Shown here piece after piece: positions 22,620 to 34,592 of a stretch of 64,000 bases of DNA (its first letter is position 1; each line of letters begins with the position of its first letter). The notes under the pieces were generated by a model. The model saw only the letters and a program-made list of their open reading frames with translations, was not told the DNA's origin and ran no database searches. The translations under genes and the position numbers were made by a program. The stretch covers positions 4,720,198 to 4,784,197 of the forward strand of contig ML679960.1 of assembly GCA_007922225.1 (NCBI GenBank), written 5' to 3'. Origin of the DNA: Emydura subglobosa (Eukaryota; Chordata; Testudines; Chelidae).

Positions 22620-25600
22620 AATAATAATTCAATCCATACCAACAAAAGTTACTCACTGGGATTCTCATGAGAAGTAGTCAGAGTAAGAGCAATAGGCACA
22701 TGGATGTCATTATTTATTTATTATTTATATAGTGCTACATAGTGTTTTTCAGAAAATAGAAAGTTGCAAATCCCTGGTTTTTACAATACATTTATACTCT
22801 TATTGGATTTAGTGGAGTTACACTAGTGTAAAAATCACTGTGATGGAATGGAGAATCAGACCCAGCAGTTCCTTTAATATATTCAAATATTCTAGTTATT
22901 CCTAGACAAACAGTTATCTACATTTTGGTTAATGTTTTCTAAGTGAGCCAACACTTAAAGTACAGTACAAGAACATTTAAAAACATGCATTTAATTATTT
23001 GGAAATAATCATTATAGGTTGTCTAGACAACACATTACAGATTTTCAGTACCTTACAGTTAGAATAGATGATAAAAGTCTATAAATTCACCGTAAAGACT
23101 CCACATGCAACACTGCCTCTGAATTCCATACCCCTGCTTATGATTCACCTATTTGAATACAGGTATAAGATAAGTAACATTGTGTAAGGTGCAGTATACC
23201 AGGATTAATAGGTGCAGTATGTCAGGATGATGCAGTGGGCTAGCCTCTACAGTATATACTTTATCTGTGGATCAGATAAATTGGGCTCTCTGGATTATGG
23301 CTACAAGACAGTATTGGTAGGTTTTGTTTTTTCCTGGCCTGTATTTACAGGATAAAAGGTGAGACGGTGATGCTTCCCACTGACAATGGGCAATTTAAGT
23401 GGAGATTAATCTGATTTCTAGTCCGTAGGCCATAAATAAGAGATGAGAGGTGACCGGTAGATTTGTATTTATAGAATGCAAACTGTAGGTTTGTAATCCA
23501 TGTTAGAAGTGAGGATAAAATACAATGGGCAGGTGGTGTGTATGGTATAAAATTTGGTATTAAGGACTTATTTGGTGGATAAAAGGACGATATGTGTGTA
23601 GTTTGTTCTTAGTCATTGCTTAGGTAGCTTGAACTTAGACTCTGAAATATGTTTTTAAGGAGCTCTCCAGTGATGATAGAATTAAATCTTGTTTGGTATA
23701 GTTTGCTGTGAATTTGTATATCTTCAGATGCTAACTGAAATTTCTTTAATCACTGCCTTCCCATGCAGGTGTATACAAAGATACTTTCATCTCCTGCCCA
23801 CAGTCGATATCCTGGGACCTTCCACAAGTAATGATGATTCTGCCACTGGAAAGGACTGCAGCAATAACTACTTTGTATTGTCTTTGAAGGAACTCTGTGG
23901 AGACAAGGTTGCTGGTGGGATGAAGAGGCTTGGAGGCTCAATGAATCTGGACCACCTCCAGAGGTGGGGAGAAGCTACTTTCCTTAGATGGGATGCCACT
24001 TTTTTAGGAAGGAAAGGAGGATAATTACGCGGGCTTGTGTGTGTCTGTGTTGAATATTTCTCTTGTGGTGATGCTGGGGAAACTTCCGCTGTTCATACTG
24101 TATATGAATGTATTTGAGACGCAAAGATTTCACTGTGTGCAAGCGGCAGCATTGGGATGCCAGCTGCCACGAGAAGGAACTTGAGGTAGGTCCTCTGGCA
24201 ACCATTTACTTTGGAGAAGGATGTAGTAAGAGTACAGCTCAGAGATGGCTTTATGAGAAGAACAAGATTAACTGACTTTCAATATAGTTGGTATATATTT
24301 TGAAGCCAACCTTCACAAACTTTATTGTTTAATTTCGTAAATGAAAGTTAGATTGATTCTGACTTCTAAAGGGTTAAACATAAACTTGTCAATACAATTA
24401 TTAATCAAGGCAGCCAATAAACCTATCAGAAAAGGCTTTAATTCTGCCATATGTTGAGCCAAAGTCTTTGGGAAGTTGATGGTGCTCAACAACTTTCAGG
24501 GTCAGGCCCTACACAAGAAAATGTTTAATAATGCTATTTTATAATACATTTTCTTCAAAACAAGCCTATGGGGAAAGCAATATGTACCTGTATAGTCTTG
24601 CAAAATTTACAATAAGAGTTTTGAAAAACAAAGAACTAGCTTGTATATTAATTTTTAGGGAGCATTATGTATGCATACGGTCCTTAAAATTATCATCATT
24701 TAGCTACAGTTACCACAAATATGTGCAAAAATGTAAATTTAAATAGTCATTTGGGTGACAAATGAGGATGTGTCTGTGAAGCAGGATACACTGCTCATAC
24801 AAAGGTGTACAGATGCACACAAATATGTCTTGTGGTTTTAATTTTGTTGCCCTAAATCTTCACTCTTTCATTTTATTTTTAAATATCTTTACTAAGAGAT
24901 GAATAACTTTTCCTTGCATGTTTGTGAAAGTGTTTATATCCTTTTTTAGCTTTGCCTTATTGTAGTCACTTCTACAGAAGTGTAACCTTTATAAATAATA
25001 ATGTATGGATATAAGAATCTGAAAGCTTTCAGGACTTAAAAAACTAATTAACTTCTTATTAGTTAGAGAATAATGATTAAACTCTTTAAATGGAAACCAA
25101 AATAAACAGCTGAACCAAACTTTGTGATACAGACTCATACAGCATTGAATGACGTGGTACTCTCGGCAACAGTCCCTGCTTCATTCAGTGCACAGGTTAA
25201 AGGATGTCCAGAGAATGAGGAAAGAGAAGTTTTAAATAACTTAGTAAAGCAGAAATGAAATAGACTGCACACAATGCAATTGCTATCAGTCTATGAACAT
25301 TTAAACATAATTTAATTTCTCTATGGCATATGCTGAATAAATAATAGTATAGGATGATGTAATTAAAACTTGATCATAATGCGTATGCACAACTGGGCAA
25401 AGTTAAGATTCCATGTGCAGCCTTAACTTTGACATTTCCTGTGTGTTGAGTGGTTCACATTATATTAAAAAAATACTAAGACTTCTAGATTTACTTTGAA
25501 AGGGAAAAAACCCACCCTAGAACAGTAACTAGAATGAAATATTGGCCTAGCTGAACTTAATGGGAGTTGTGCCAGGTTCCTACCCTGTAGCAAATACATA

Positions 25601-25760
25601 TATAAATGGGAAATAATGGCAGCAAAGGTTCTGCCCTTGCCTTCTTTGAACACTTCACTGCTGAGAAAAGGATGAAAGACTATGTTTGTCCATCAACCTT
25701 TTATACCACATGGCATCATCATGGATTGTGTGCGTGTGTACATTTGGTGCAAATGAAGTG
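22620..25760. other. Unannotated region, no gene supported
   Basis: A partial foldback piece occurs at 22800-22865 ('agtggagttacactagtgtaaa...atcagaccc'). The frame 23689-24024 (111 codons) has no recognised domain. A pyrimidine-rich stretch ending in AG lies just before 23769, so an exon cannot be fully excluded, but nothing else supports one. Confidence 0.45.
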
Positions 25761-25776
25761 TGGCTCTTGTCCATAT

Positions 25777-26849
25777 TGTGACACAGTTCATCCCATGTAC
25801 CCCTTTATGGTGTGATTTGTGTATTATTCATGTTCACCCTTATAGTGTAAGTGTGTATTGTTTAATGTAAAGTATGTCATATAAGGTGTTTTTGGAATGC
25901 TCATGACATACTGAACATTATTGTTATGGTAGTATGCTTCTTGCAATGTCAGATGCATGATTAGGAAGTTCTGCTTTGTAATATTTCCAAATGTATGTCT
26001 CACATGGCTTGAATAGATCAAGGCAAATGCAATGTAAAGTGAGAGTTCATGCCTTGCTGAGGCATGCATACTGGAACCATGGACTGGCCTAGGTATCTGA
26101 TAAGGTGACACTCATTTGACTCAAGTGGAGGAAACCATGCTGGACATGACTGATCATCTGACTGCAGGGGTTGATGATGAAACATGTTAAAGGCAGAAGC
26201 ATTTTTGTCTCTGGAGCTCTCTCTTGCAATCCACCTACAAGACAACATCAAGACAAACTGACCATGGGGGGAGACGAGGAAGCCTGGTTGAGGGCCTACC
26301 AACCAGCCTGTGGTAAGAACCATCAAAGACTATAAGTGTTAAGTTTAGTTTACAATGCAATTTGCCTTTTTATTTCTTCCTGCTCAAGTCTGACTCATAT
26401 TATTCTGGTTTATAATCACTTAAAATCTTTCTGTACTTAATAAATGTAGTTTGTTTTATCTAAAGCAGTGCTTGTGATTTGAGTGTGTACAGAGACTTCA
26501 TTTTGAGTGACAGAGCTGTGCATATCAATTTAATTGATAAATTGACTAACCTATGAGCTTGTAGAGTCCAATAGGAAACACTGAACTCTGTAAGACGGCA
26601 GTTCCCAGGGTTGCATCTGGGACTGGGGATATTGGATAGGGGTCATTCTATTGCAGAATCCCATGAGTGGCTGGCCAAAAGCTCTCATTCACTAAGGTAA
26701 CAGCCGCTTGCTTGCAGAAGGCTGTGAGTGAGCAGACCCAGGAGTGGATGGTTCACACAGCACGGCAAGTGCAAGGCAGGCTCCAGGAGTGAGGGATTGG
26801 GCTGACACAGTGACAAACACCAGTCCAGATTGAAGAGGGGAACATCACA
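25777..26849 (+). mobile_element. Complete solo LTR with 5-bp target duplication
   Basis: The element is 1,073 bp, starts TGTGACAC and ends ATCACA, with 5-bp inverted termini TGTGA/TCACA. It is flanked by CATAT (25772-25776) and CATAC (26850-26854), a 5-bp duplication with one mismatch. AATAAA lies at 26439-26444, followed by a long (about 400 bp) R/U5-like region rich in 'gtgagc' and 'cagg' phrases. No internal genes are left. Open frames on the minus strand (25824-26326) lie inside it and have no domains. Confidence 0.7.
26439..26444 (+). terminator. Polyadenylation signal of the 25777-26849 LTR
   Basis: Canonical AATAAA in 'ctgtacttaataaatgtag'. Confidence 0.65.
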
Positions 26850-26894
26850 CATACACACTAGTGCACATGTACAGACCTATAAGCATAAACATGA

Positions 26895-26970
26895 AGAGAG
26901 AAATCCTGACTATTGAATTCAATGGCAAAACTCCCATTGACTTCATTGGGGGTCAGAATTTCACCCTAGG
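26895..26970. repeat. Foldback element
   Basis: 'gaaatcctgac...gaattcaatggcaaaactcccattgacttcattgggggtcagaatttcacc': the left half pairs with the right half (CAATGG with CCATTG, GTGAAATTCTGACC with the left arm). Confidence 0.6.
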
Positions 26971-27369
26971 AGCATATGTACAAGAACTACAGTTCATCTG
27001 CATGAAATGGAGCATAATGCAACCATCTTCATTGTAATATCAAAGATTAATAATCCCAGAAGGCAATTATCTTGGTTGCACTTGATCACAGTGGTCTGTA
27101 TAGGCATCAGCTATGCTTAAAAATGAGGTCAGACAATGGTCAAATTCTAATTCCATGGGCTGCTTTTGGCCCATGGTCCACATTTCTGGTCTCTGGCCTA
27201 ACTGCTTAATGCATTTATTAAAGGAAAGTTAAAAAAAACATGTCTAGATCAAGGAAATAGTGACAATTTTAAGTTCAGAAATTTCACAACCAACCAGAAA
27301 CAATGATATAGAATGATATGTGGTCTCAGCATGTCACAAGCTTTCAGACCATTAACCTCTTTCTTTAGT
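26971..27369. other. Unannotated DNA
   Basis: No feature recognised. Confidence 0.5.
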
Positions 27370-27545
27370 ATTACATAGATTTATAGAATCCACAGCCAGA
27401 AGGGACCATAGTGATCATAGTCTGACCTCCTGTATAACACAGACCATAGACCTTCCTTAAAATAATTCCTAGAGGGTATCTTTAAAAATTGTCAGTGATG
27501 GATAATCCACCACAACCCTTGGGGAGCAGTTTCAATGTTCATTCA
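27370..27545 (-). mobile_element. CR1 LINE 3' end, antisense
   Basis: 'acatagatttatagaatccacagccagaagggaccatagtgatcatagtctgacctcctgtataacacagacc' is the antisense CR1 3' terminus. 'gggtatctttaaaaattgtcagtgatggataatccaccacaacccttggggagcagtttcaa' corresponds to the end of ORF2. Confidence 0.75.
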
Positions 27546-28790
27546 TGAGATTCCATCCATTAAAAAATAGTTGGAACTGAAATGGAGAAGAAAAGAAGAT
27601 GGTAATCAGAATTATGTGGCATTAAGTTCTGATATCTCAGTAACAATGCTTTCAGGATCAGCAAGCTTTTTAAGAGCATTTACAAGCATTCCAGATCAAT
27701 TATCAGGAAGAAAAAAAACAGTCCCTGATTTTATATTATATATTTGTGTTTAAACACAATGATTATGAGTTCAGTTTGCAGCAATATATGGGTTTCACAG
27801 ATAGTGAAAGTAACACAAAATAGTTTTCCAGTCTCTGACAAAGACCATTTTGAATGGCTTTACAGATTTATGTCCTGATCATTTTATATTAACACATTCT
27901 ATGACAACCTCTTTTTGGTCTTCATGGGTTTTACAGAACTTCCCTTCAGCAAAAAAATCACCAGGAAAAATAGAGTGATGCAAGCCCTACTTATTGATTT
28001 TCTGACAGTGAAAAGTTAAAGGATAGCTTTTTATGGTACTTTGGTCCTGATGTGATCTTTCTGTCCAAGATCATTTGCAACCATCATGTAAATTTCAAAG
28101 TTTTATTGGAGACTGTGTCCCAAAGCACATGGTTGTAGAAAGTTAGTGGATGGAAGTAGAGATTATTTTCAGGCATTATGAAAACAATTAAAGATTTCAT
28201 GACATCGGCTATTACTTTTCAGAAATCTCTACAGTCTCCAGGCACACATTAGCTATATGGATTATTTTCTAAAAGAGGGAAAGAGTGTTCTCAGCACAGG
28301 ACCTTTCCCTTTCAAATTAAAGCTCATTCAGTGAAAAGGGTTGCTTCCTCATGGGCAGAATTAAGGAAACTTTCCATTACTGAGATATGCTAAACTGCCT
28401 CTTGGGCATCTTTCCAAACTTTTAGAAAGCATTACAAGCTTATCTTACAAAATGTGCATTTCTCTGTAATAACTCAAACAGCTTTTTATATCCCCTGTAG
28501 ATTTAATCAAAGGAATCCTACCTACACATCTTCATTATTTTGGAAGATCTACCCAATCACATTTAATGAGCTATTGAGAAAAAGAAAAAATGAAGTTATA
28601 GACGAGAGATGATACCTTGTTTATCTTGTGAGGGCAAATTCCTCTATATAAATCTTTCTTTTCTGAAGCTAGAACCTTACTACCTCTTAATGCTTGTTTC
28701 ACGTGTGTGGGTTATCTCAGCCAGAGAACCAAAGCAAGGAATTCACTTCACACTAAGAAGTGATGCATATAGCTTAGGTGTCTAGTCAAA
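27546..28790. other. AT-rich DNA, nothing recognised
   Basis: No domain or bounded repeat. Confidence 0.5.
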
Positions 28791-28792
28791 CT

Positions 28793-29104
28793 GGTCACTA
28801 TTTATATTTAGGTACCATTTATAAATAATTTATAAAAGGTTGATAAGTGATGAATAAATGTTTTAATAATTGATTAATCAGATCTTATAGATTTCTATAG
28901 AGTTCAACAGTTCTAAAGGTTGCTTATAATCAGGGCTTATGAACATCTATAACACCTTTTACTGATGTGCTTATAACATGTATAACACACGCTATTCAAA
29001 TCTGTATGACACATACTATTCATGACATCCTTTTAACATCTATTAAGCATGTATTAAGCCTTTATAAACCATTTATAAATGGAATCTTAATATAAAGTGT
29101 GACC
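28793..29104. mobile_element. MITE-like element with about 45-bp terminal inverted repeats
   Basis: The element is 312 bp. The left end, GGTCAC followed by 'tatttatatttaggtaccatttataaat', pairs with the reverse complement of the right end (GGTCACACTTTATATTAAGATTCC...). About 38 of 46 positions match, with one or two small gaps. The interior is AT-rich with repeated 'cttataac' and 'tgacatac' phrases. A target duplication is not clear (only 'aaact' is shared near both ends). Non-coding; superfamily unassigned. Confidence 0.6.
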
Positions 29105-30830
29105 ACAAAACTCCTCCCTCAACTCAAGAAAATCAGTTTAGTTTTCTTATTTCATTATGCTTTCACCACAACATGAAATTTACATTAAAAACTTATCTAT
29201 TCACTTCAGGCAAGAGTGCTGACAGAGTAAGTATTAGATGGGAATCAGCTATCCTGAACATTGAGTACTGTTTGCAGGTTGTCTTTTTTTTATTTATTAT
29301 TTACTTTCAGTGTGGCACTAAAAGAAAGGAAAACAAGGTATTCCTCTTTTTTGGAGGGAGCGGGAGAAGGAGATTCAAGTTAACAAATCTACTTTTTGGC
29401 AAAAGTGATTTATTTATCTGTCTTAAACACGGCACTCTATCTCTCTCTCTTAAACACGGCAACCCTCTTCCTCTTTTATTCATAACGACTACAATTACAA
29501 GTATTTATGAGTACTGTTTTTTTTTTTTTGCAGTATCAAGTCATTTTTAGAAATTAAAAATGCAATTAAACAGACTGTTCACCATAGGGACAAAAGAAAG
29601 AAATGATGCAAAGTATGCATGCAACCCTTTCCTGTAATTGCTAGTCTTGAATATGAATCCAGCCACTGAATACATGTCACTTCTTTCTGAACAGCAGACA
29701 CATATCTTCAGGGTATTTTTTGTGTTAATTGGATTAGTAAAGCAAAGCTTGTCTGTCACTTAAACAGAGCTTAAATTTTCTGATTTGATCTCAGGCATGC
29801 AGTATTTTTCTAATTATTATTTGATCAGGAGAACTGATTGTTAAAAGGAGCAACATTTAATTTTAAATATTGCTGAAATTAGAATAAAACAAACAAAAAG
29901 TCAAAACTTCTGTTACTTAAATGAAAATTTAGCATGGAGAGCAAAGGGTGAATGGAGATTTAACTGCTCGGTTCCAATTAACATTAACAGTCAGCAGCTA
30001 AAAACACCCACGCATTATGCTGAAAATGTACTATGTCTAAAGTGTCGAAAGTTCAAAAGCACATCATTACAGTGATCACATACCTTATAAATAATGGGTG
30101 TTTTAAATATAATCCTGATGGATTTGGCCCTATAAAAGACCTCAACATTGTGTAAGAACAATGCCTTTTCACAGAATAAGTGATAATCTGCTTAACTGTT
30201 GAGAAGTTTACCTGGAACAAAGAAAAGGAACCACAAAGTGGAGCACTCACAGTGGAGCTAACAGCGTTAGATTTTGAGGAAGCATGGTTTAGACACAGTG
30301 ATGATCAGAAGACAGCAATTTGTATGTTCTCTTGTGGTGTAAGGTGCAAAGAGATTTTACAATGGCACGTGTTCCCTCACTGAGTAAAATAGTTATTCTG
30401 AGCTACTGTGAGATTCTGCAGAAATTCTGAGAAGATACATGATAATACTCATGTGAATTCTATAAACTACTGTCATCATAATGCTATATTTCTCTTTTCT
30501 GAGGGATATTCAGTGGCTGACATGGAATGGATATTGCAGACTTCAGGGGAAAAAACTGTCAACTCTCAAAATAAATGGCAATCTAGAAAATAGGTTGTTT
30601 AAAGTGAACGACAATCAATGTGACCTACAGTATTTTCTGACTGAAATTACATTAGGAAACTTTCAGAACACTTCTTATTTATGGTTGGTCATGAGCAAAT
30701 GTGATTCCCTTAATTCCCTGTAACCATTCAAAGGTGGACCATGAAACATTTGTTTAGAGATAGGCAAACTTGCTCAGATTCTGCTGTGGATCACAAAGTT
30801 TAGGATGTGCTGGATTAAAATGCCAAAATG
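29105..30830. other. Repeat-poor AT-rich block, no gene supported
   Basis: From about 29550 to 30050 I see no transposable element and no open frame of interest. T-rich runs occur at 29286 and 29518. Possibly conserved non-coding sequence, but conservation cannot be judged here. Confidence 0.4.
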
Positions 30831-30839
30831 TATTGCATG

Positions 30840-31025
30840 CTGTGCTGTTGTAGCCATGCTGGTCCCAGGATATGGGCTTGACAAGGTAGGTCAGGTAATA
30901 CTGTTAATTCAATCCACTTCTGTTGGTGGCAAGGATAAGCCTGAGTGCTTGCCTCTTCCACCAACAGGAGTCGGTCCAATAAAAGATATTCCCTCACCTA
31001 CTTTGTCTCTCTCCAACTGTGTTGC
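30840..31025. repeat. Foldback element with 'ggtccaataaaagatatt' arm
   Basis: Left: 'gttgtagccatgctggtcccaggatat...gacaaggtaggtcaggtaatac'. Right: 'ggtccaataaaagatattccctcacctactttgtc'. The right arm is the imperfect reverse complement of the left (GACAAGGTAGGTCAGG pairs with CCTCACCTACTTTGTC). A half copy of the same family is at 49690-49770. Confidence 0.6.
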
Positions 31026-32155
31026 ACACCGTTGAATTTATCAATTTTCTGAAATATTGATATGGAGACAAATTCTCCTTGACTTGTGAAAAATCTTAAA
31101 GAGGACAGTGGGATGACTTGCATAAGTAAAGTGAACAGGATTTGGGCCAGCATTCTTAAATTCGATTTAGGGCATCTTAGGTTTTCCAAGAATTTTTCCA
31201 GTTAACTGAGGCTTAGTACATTCTATGTTGTACCCAAAGAAAGTAATCCCATGGCACAGAAAATGTCGGCTCTGTTAATTGTAGTTGTCAAGCTACATTT
31301 TTGGGTTAACGAATAGTAGCAGAAGAAAGTTTAGAGAAACTATGGTGCTCTTATTCTTTAGCTGGAGTTTCAGGTGTTAAATGTAGCCTATGTAAGATGA
31401 GTGGCATCAGCCCCAGGAAGATCTCTTCAATCTTTTAGATAACAAGACACTTGCACTCTTGATGGATTGACATCCACTAACTATATTTGATTTGGTTTCT
31501 GAAGAGAAAGTGTCTACGGTCTTCTGAACTCCCTAAGACCCAAAACTGCATGTCTTGGCTGCTTAACAGCTATATTTATATTCCCATTATTGTTCTTGCC
31601 TTGCTTAGGAAGGGCGAGGATGCATTTACATATCAATAGCACACAGATCCTTGGCCACTGCTCTGTCTCATTTGTATTGTTGTGCCAAAGGGAAGAAGAG
31701 CTGCATTAACAGGTCACCTGGGGATTCTTAATGCAAATCTATGAATGATACAGAACTGGTTTAGCTGGCTCTACACCACTTGCTCTTGGTCCCCTAATAT
31801 ATGGCCTTCCAAGCACATGACAAGGGCTGAGGGTGTGGTTGAAGCACGCTGAACTCTGGTGAATGGACTGGCAAACAGTTCCTATTGGGTCACAAGCTGC
31901 TCCATTTTACATAATGGAGTTACTCCCTGGTTCAGGACTAGTGGAAAAATGGAAAAACCACTGATACCCTCCCAGGTGCCCTAAGCCTTCGTCTCCCTAT
32001 GGAGATGAGATTGTGCTTGTCACTGTCTGAATGATTTCCCCCTGTTTTAATATCAGGATTAGTTGGTCATTTTCATCATGAGGACCTCTCTGCAATTTTT
32101 TATAAAATTTTATAAGATTTACCAGGCATGATTGCTTTGATAACTAAGGGATATC
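31026..32155. other. Unannotated DNA
   Basis: No domain, RNA gene or bounded repeat recognised. Confidence 0.5.
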
Positions 32156-32159
32156 ACTG

Positions 32160-32465
32160 GGATGTCTGAAAATTGCATAGTGTTTTAATGTTGGAAATGA
32201 AACATTTCATTTTTTGATTTCAAAATGACTTTTCATTTTGAAATTTACTTCAATTTTATATAAGAAGCTAAAATTTTTTGAAAAACTCAAAAACTAAACA
32301 AAACATTTAGTTTTCGGTCAAACTAAACATTTTGTTTGACCCAAGAACAATTTTTTTTTCAAGTTTTCAAAAGTTTCAAGTTTGACAAAAAATCTGAAAA
32401 AAAAATTGTGTAAGGTAGACCCAAAACCAAATAAAAATATTTTTCAGTATGGCAAGTTCACAGCT
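32160..32465. repeat. AT-rich foldback repeat with 'ttgaaaat' and 'aaacatttt' arms
   Basis: Dense short inverted copies of 'gaaacatttcatttt', 'aaaatgacttttcatttt' and 'aaacattttgtttgacc'. A similar composition surrounds the MITE at 53.4-54.4 kb, so both are probably members of one repeat family. Confidence 0.45.
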
Positions 32466-33040
32466 CTGCTGGAAATGTAATGCTCTGCGAAATCTGAGCT
32501 TATTTCCCATGTAGATCAACATACAGAACTCTGAATAATTTTGCAGTATTTTATTTTATTCCAATGAATTTCATCTCATTTTCTGTCTGTTTATAAGCAA
32601 CGTCCAATTTTCTTAAAATGTGTTCTTTGAATAATACCAGTATATTGTTTTTGGTCTATAGATTTTGTGTGAATGACTAATTTATTAGTATTTGATATTT
32701 AACATTTGAACTGTGCTCGTTAGTTTTAATTTTGAGACATAAGTCATATGGTATGATTTTCTTTCATTATAGGATGTAATTTGGTCAGGTTTCTGGAGTG
32801 CACATCCTACTTTTATGAATTCAGAATTCACGTAGAATATCAGCTTAAAATTCTCTAGTTCCATGAGTATTCTTGCCTGTTAGATAAATAAATGTTAATA
32901 GAAAGTGAATATAAAAATGGAGTGAATCCTGTCAAAATAAATTAACAATAATTTGAATTAACATAAGCAGATTTATTTATATACTTATTTGTAGTACATA
33001 CCTGTCTCCAAACATATATATGCTGTCTCTGGGTCATTTC
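32466..33040. other. AT-rich DNA
   Basis: Nothing recognised. Confidence 0.5.
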
Positions 33041-33044
33041 TAAG

Positions 33045-33790
33045 GATGAGGTAAAGTACTATCAATATGTTGATGAAACACAACTGTATATCTATTGCCT
33101 GACAGATCCTGAAAATTTAGGATTTGCTCAGGAAGAATATTTGAATTATATTGGCAGCTAGCTCATTCTCAAACCTGGGATGTCAAAGCTTTGCTAGTGG
33201 TATATCTTGTGTACAAAAAAGGCTTAATGTTCCTTCACTATACTAATTGTTAAGAAGACATGTTTGAGGATAGTCAAGTTAAGAATCTTGGTGTTTGACC
33301 ACGCCCTGTATATGCCAAGACTCATATGCCATTTATGGCATGAGAGTGTTTTTTCAGTTGATCATTTCCTCTGAGTTGCACTTTTATTTATCTCAAGAGA
33401 ATCTCACAAAAACAACACATGACAGCGTAACCAGAAAGCCTGATTATTCCAATTACCTTTTCACAGGAGTTGTAGTAAGGCTGCTTCATCTTTCCCAGTT
33501 TGCTCAGACTGCAACAGCCCTATTGCTTATTGCTCTGAGGTTTTGTGTTCAGATAGAGCCTGCCTTGTGTTCTTTGGCTGCTTGTAAAAGGGCAGATTGA
33601 TTTTTTAAAATCCCTAGCAATGTTGGCCCTGTCTACATTCCACATTTGCTCATTGAGCTTTGTACTGATGGATAACTGCACTCCAAGGACTCTGCAACCA
33701 AGTGTGAAGTCAGCAGGTGACTACATGTTTGCTGTGATGGGCTCAACAGTTTGTAATTCACTCTACCGTAATTGAATCTATGCAAAGAGA
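33045..33790 (+). mobile_element. Decayed L2/L3-type LINE, plus strand
   Basis: Ordered motifs of the reverse transcriptase ORF can be read. 'tatcaatatgttgatgaaacacaactgtatatc' gives YQYVDETQLYI, a changed YADD box. 'gtcaagttaagaatcttggtgtt' gives VKNLGV. 'aagcctgattattccaattaccttttcacagg' parallels the 'RLDYCNSLFTG' block. Near the end 'cagtttgtaattcactctaccg' parallels 'WNSLP'. Multiple stops and frameshifts. Confidence 0.7.
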
Positions 33791-34210
33791 ATAAAGTTCT
33801 CCCCCATCTTGTCTATGAATAACAGTTCTGGCTCTCATTAATAGGTTTTATACTTCCAAAGGTATTTGTTTAACCAGGATACTCTGGCCTCATATATTGC
33901 TGGTTACATTTGCAAATAGCTAAGTGGGAGGAAACTTGTAATTTCTATTTAAGATGAAAAGAACAACGGTAACTAAAATTTCCCTGTACTAGCAGTCACT
34001 CACTCTGCCTGTTGACAAGTGTTCTTCTGAGAGCTGCATAATGTTTTGCACTGAAACTGAAGACATAGAATTCTGTCTCTTTCCCATTGCATTTTAGTTT
34101 TGTTTTGCCATAAGTCAAAGTCTGTTTTTTGCATAGTAGTATTTTTATTTACATTTTTAAAAATTAAATTTGTGAATCACAACAGAGTGATAAGCAGCTC
34201 AGATTCTTCT
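33791..34210. other. Unannotated spacer
   Basis: Nothing recognised between the L2/L3-type remnant and the CR1 3' end. Confidence 0.5.
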
Positions 34211-34214
34211 TGCT

Positions 34215-34592
34215 GTGGCAAGATTTTATGAGCTTATTCTTACTATAGTAGTCAACAATGATAGTTTTAGCGTCTCTGTAGAACTCATTGCCAGAGGATG
34301 TTGTGAAGGCCAAATTATACCATGGTTCACAAAAGAACTAGATAGGTTCCTGGAGGATAAGGTCCCTCAATGGCTATTAGAAAGGATGGTCAGAGATGTG
34401 ATCCCATGCTCTTTGGATCACTAGCCTCTGTTTGCCGGAAGCTGGGAATGGATGACAGGAGATGGATCACTCGATTATTGCTTGTTCTGCTCATTCCCTC
34501 TGAGGCACCTGGCACTGGCCACTGTTGGAAGACAAGATAGTGGGTTACATGGACCATTGGTCTGACCCACTATGGCAGTTCTTATGTTCTCT
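34215..34592 (+). mobile_element. CR1 LINE 3' end, plus strand
   Basis: Starts in the last ORF2 codons: 'gaactcattgccagaggatgttgtgaaggcc' parallels NSLPEDVVKA, followed in another frame by KELDRFLEDKVPQWLLE. It continues through the 3' UTR ('ctggcactggccactgttggaagacaagatagtgggttacatggaccattggtctgaccca') to the terminal 'cttatgttct'. One frameshift separates the two coding pieces. A 5'-truncated insertion typical of CR1. Confidence 0.85.
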
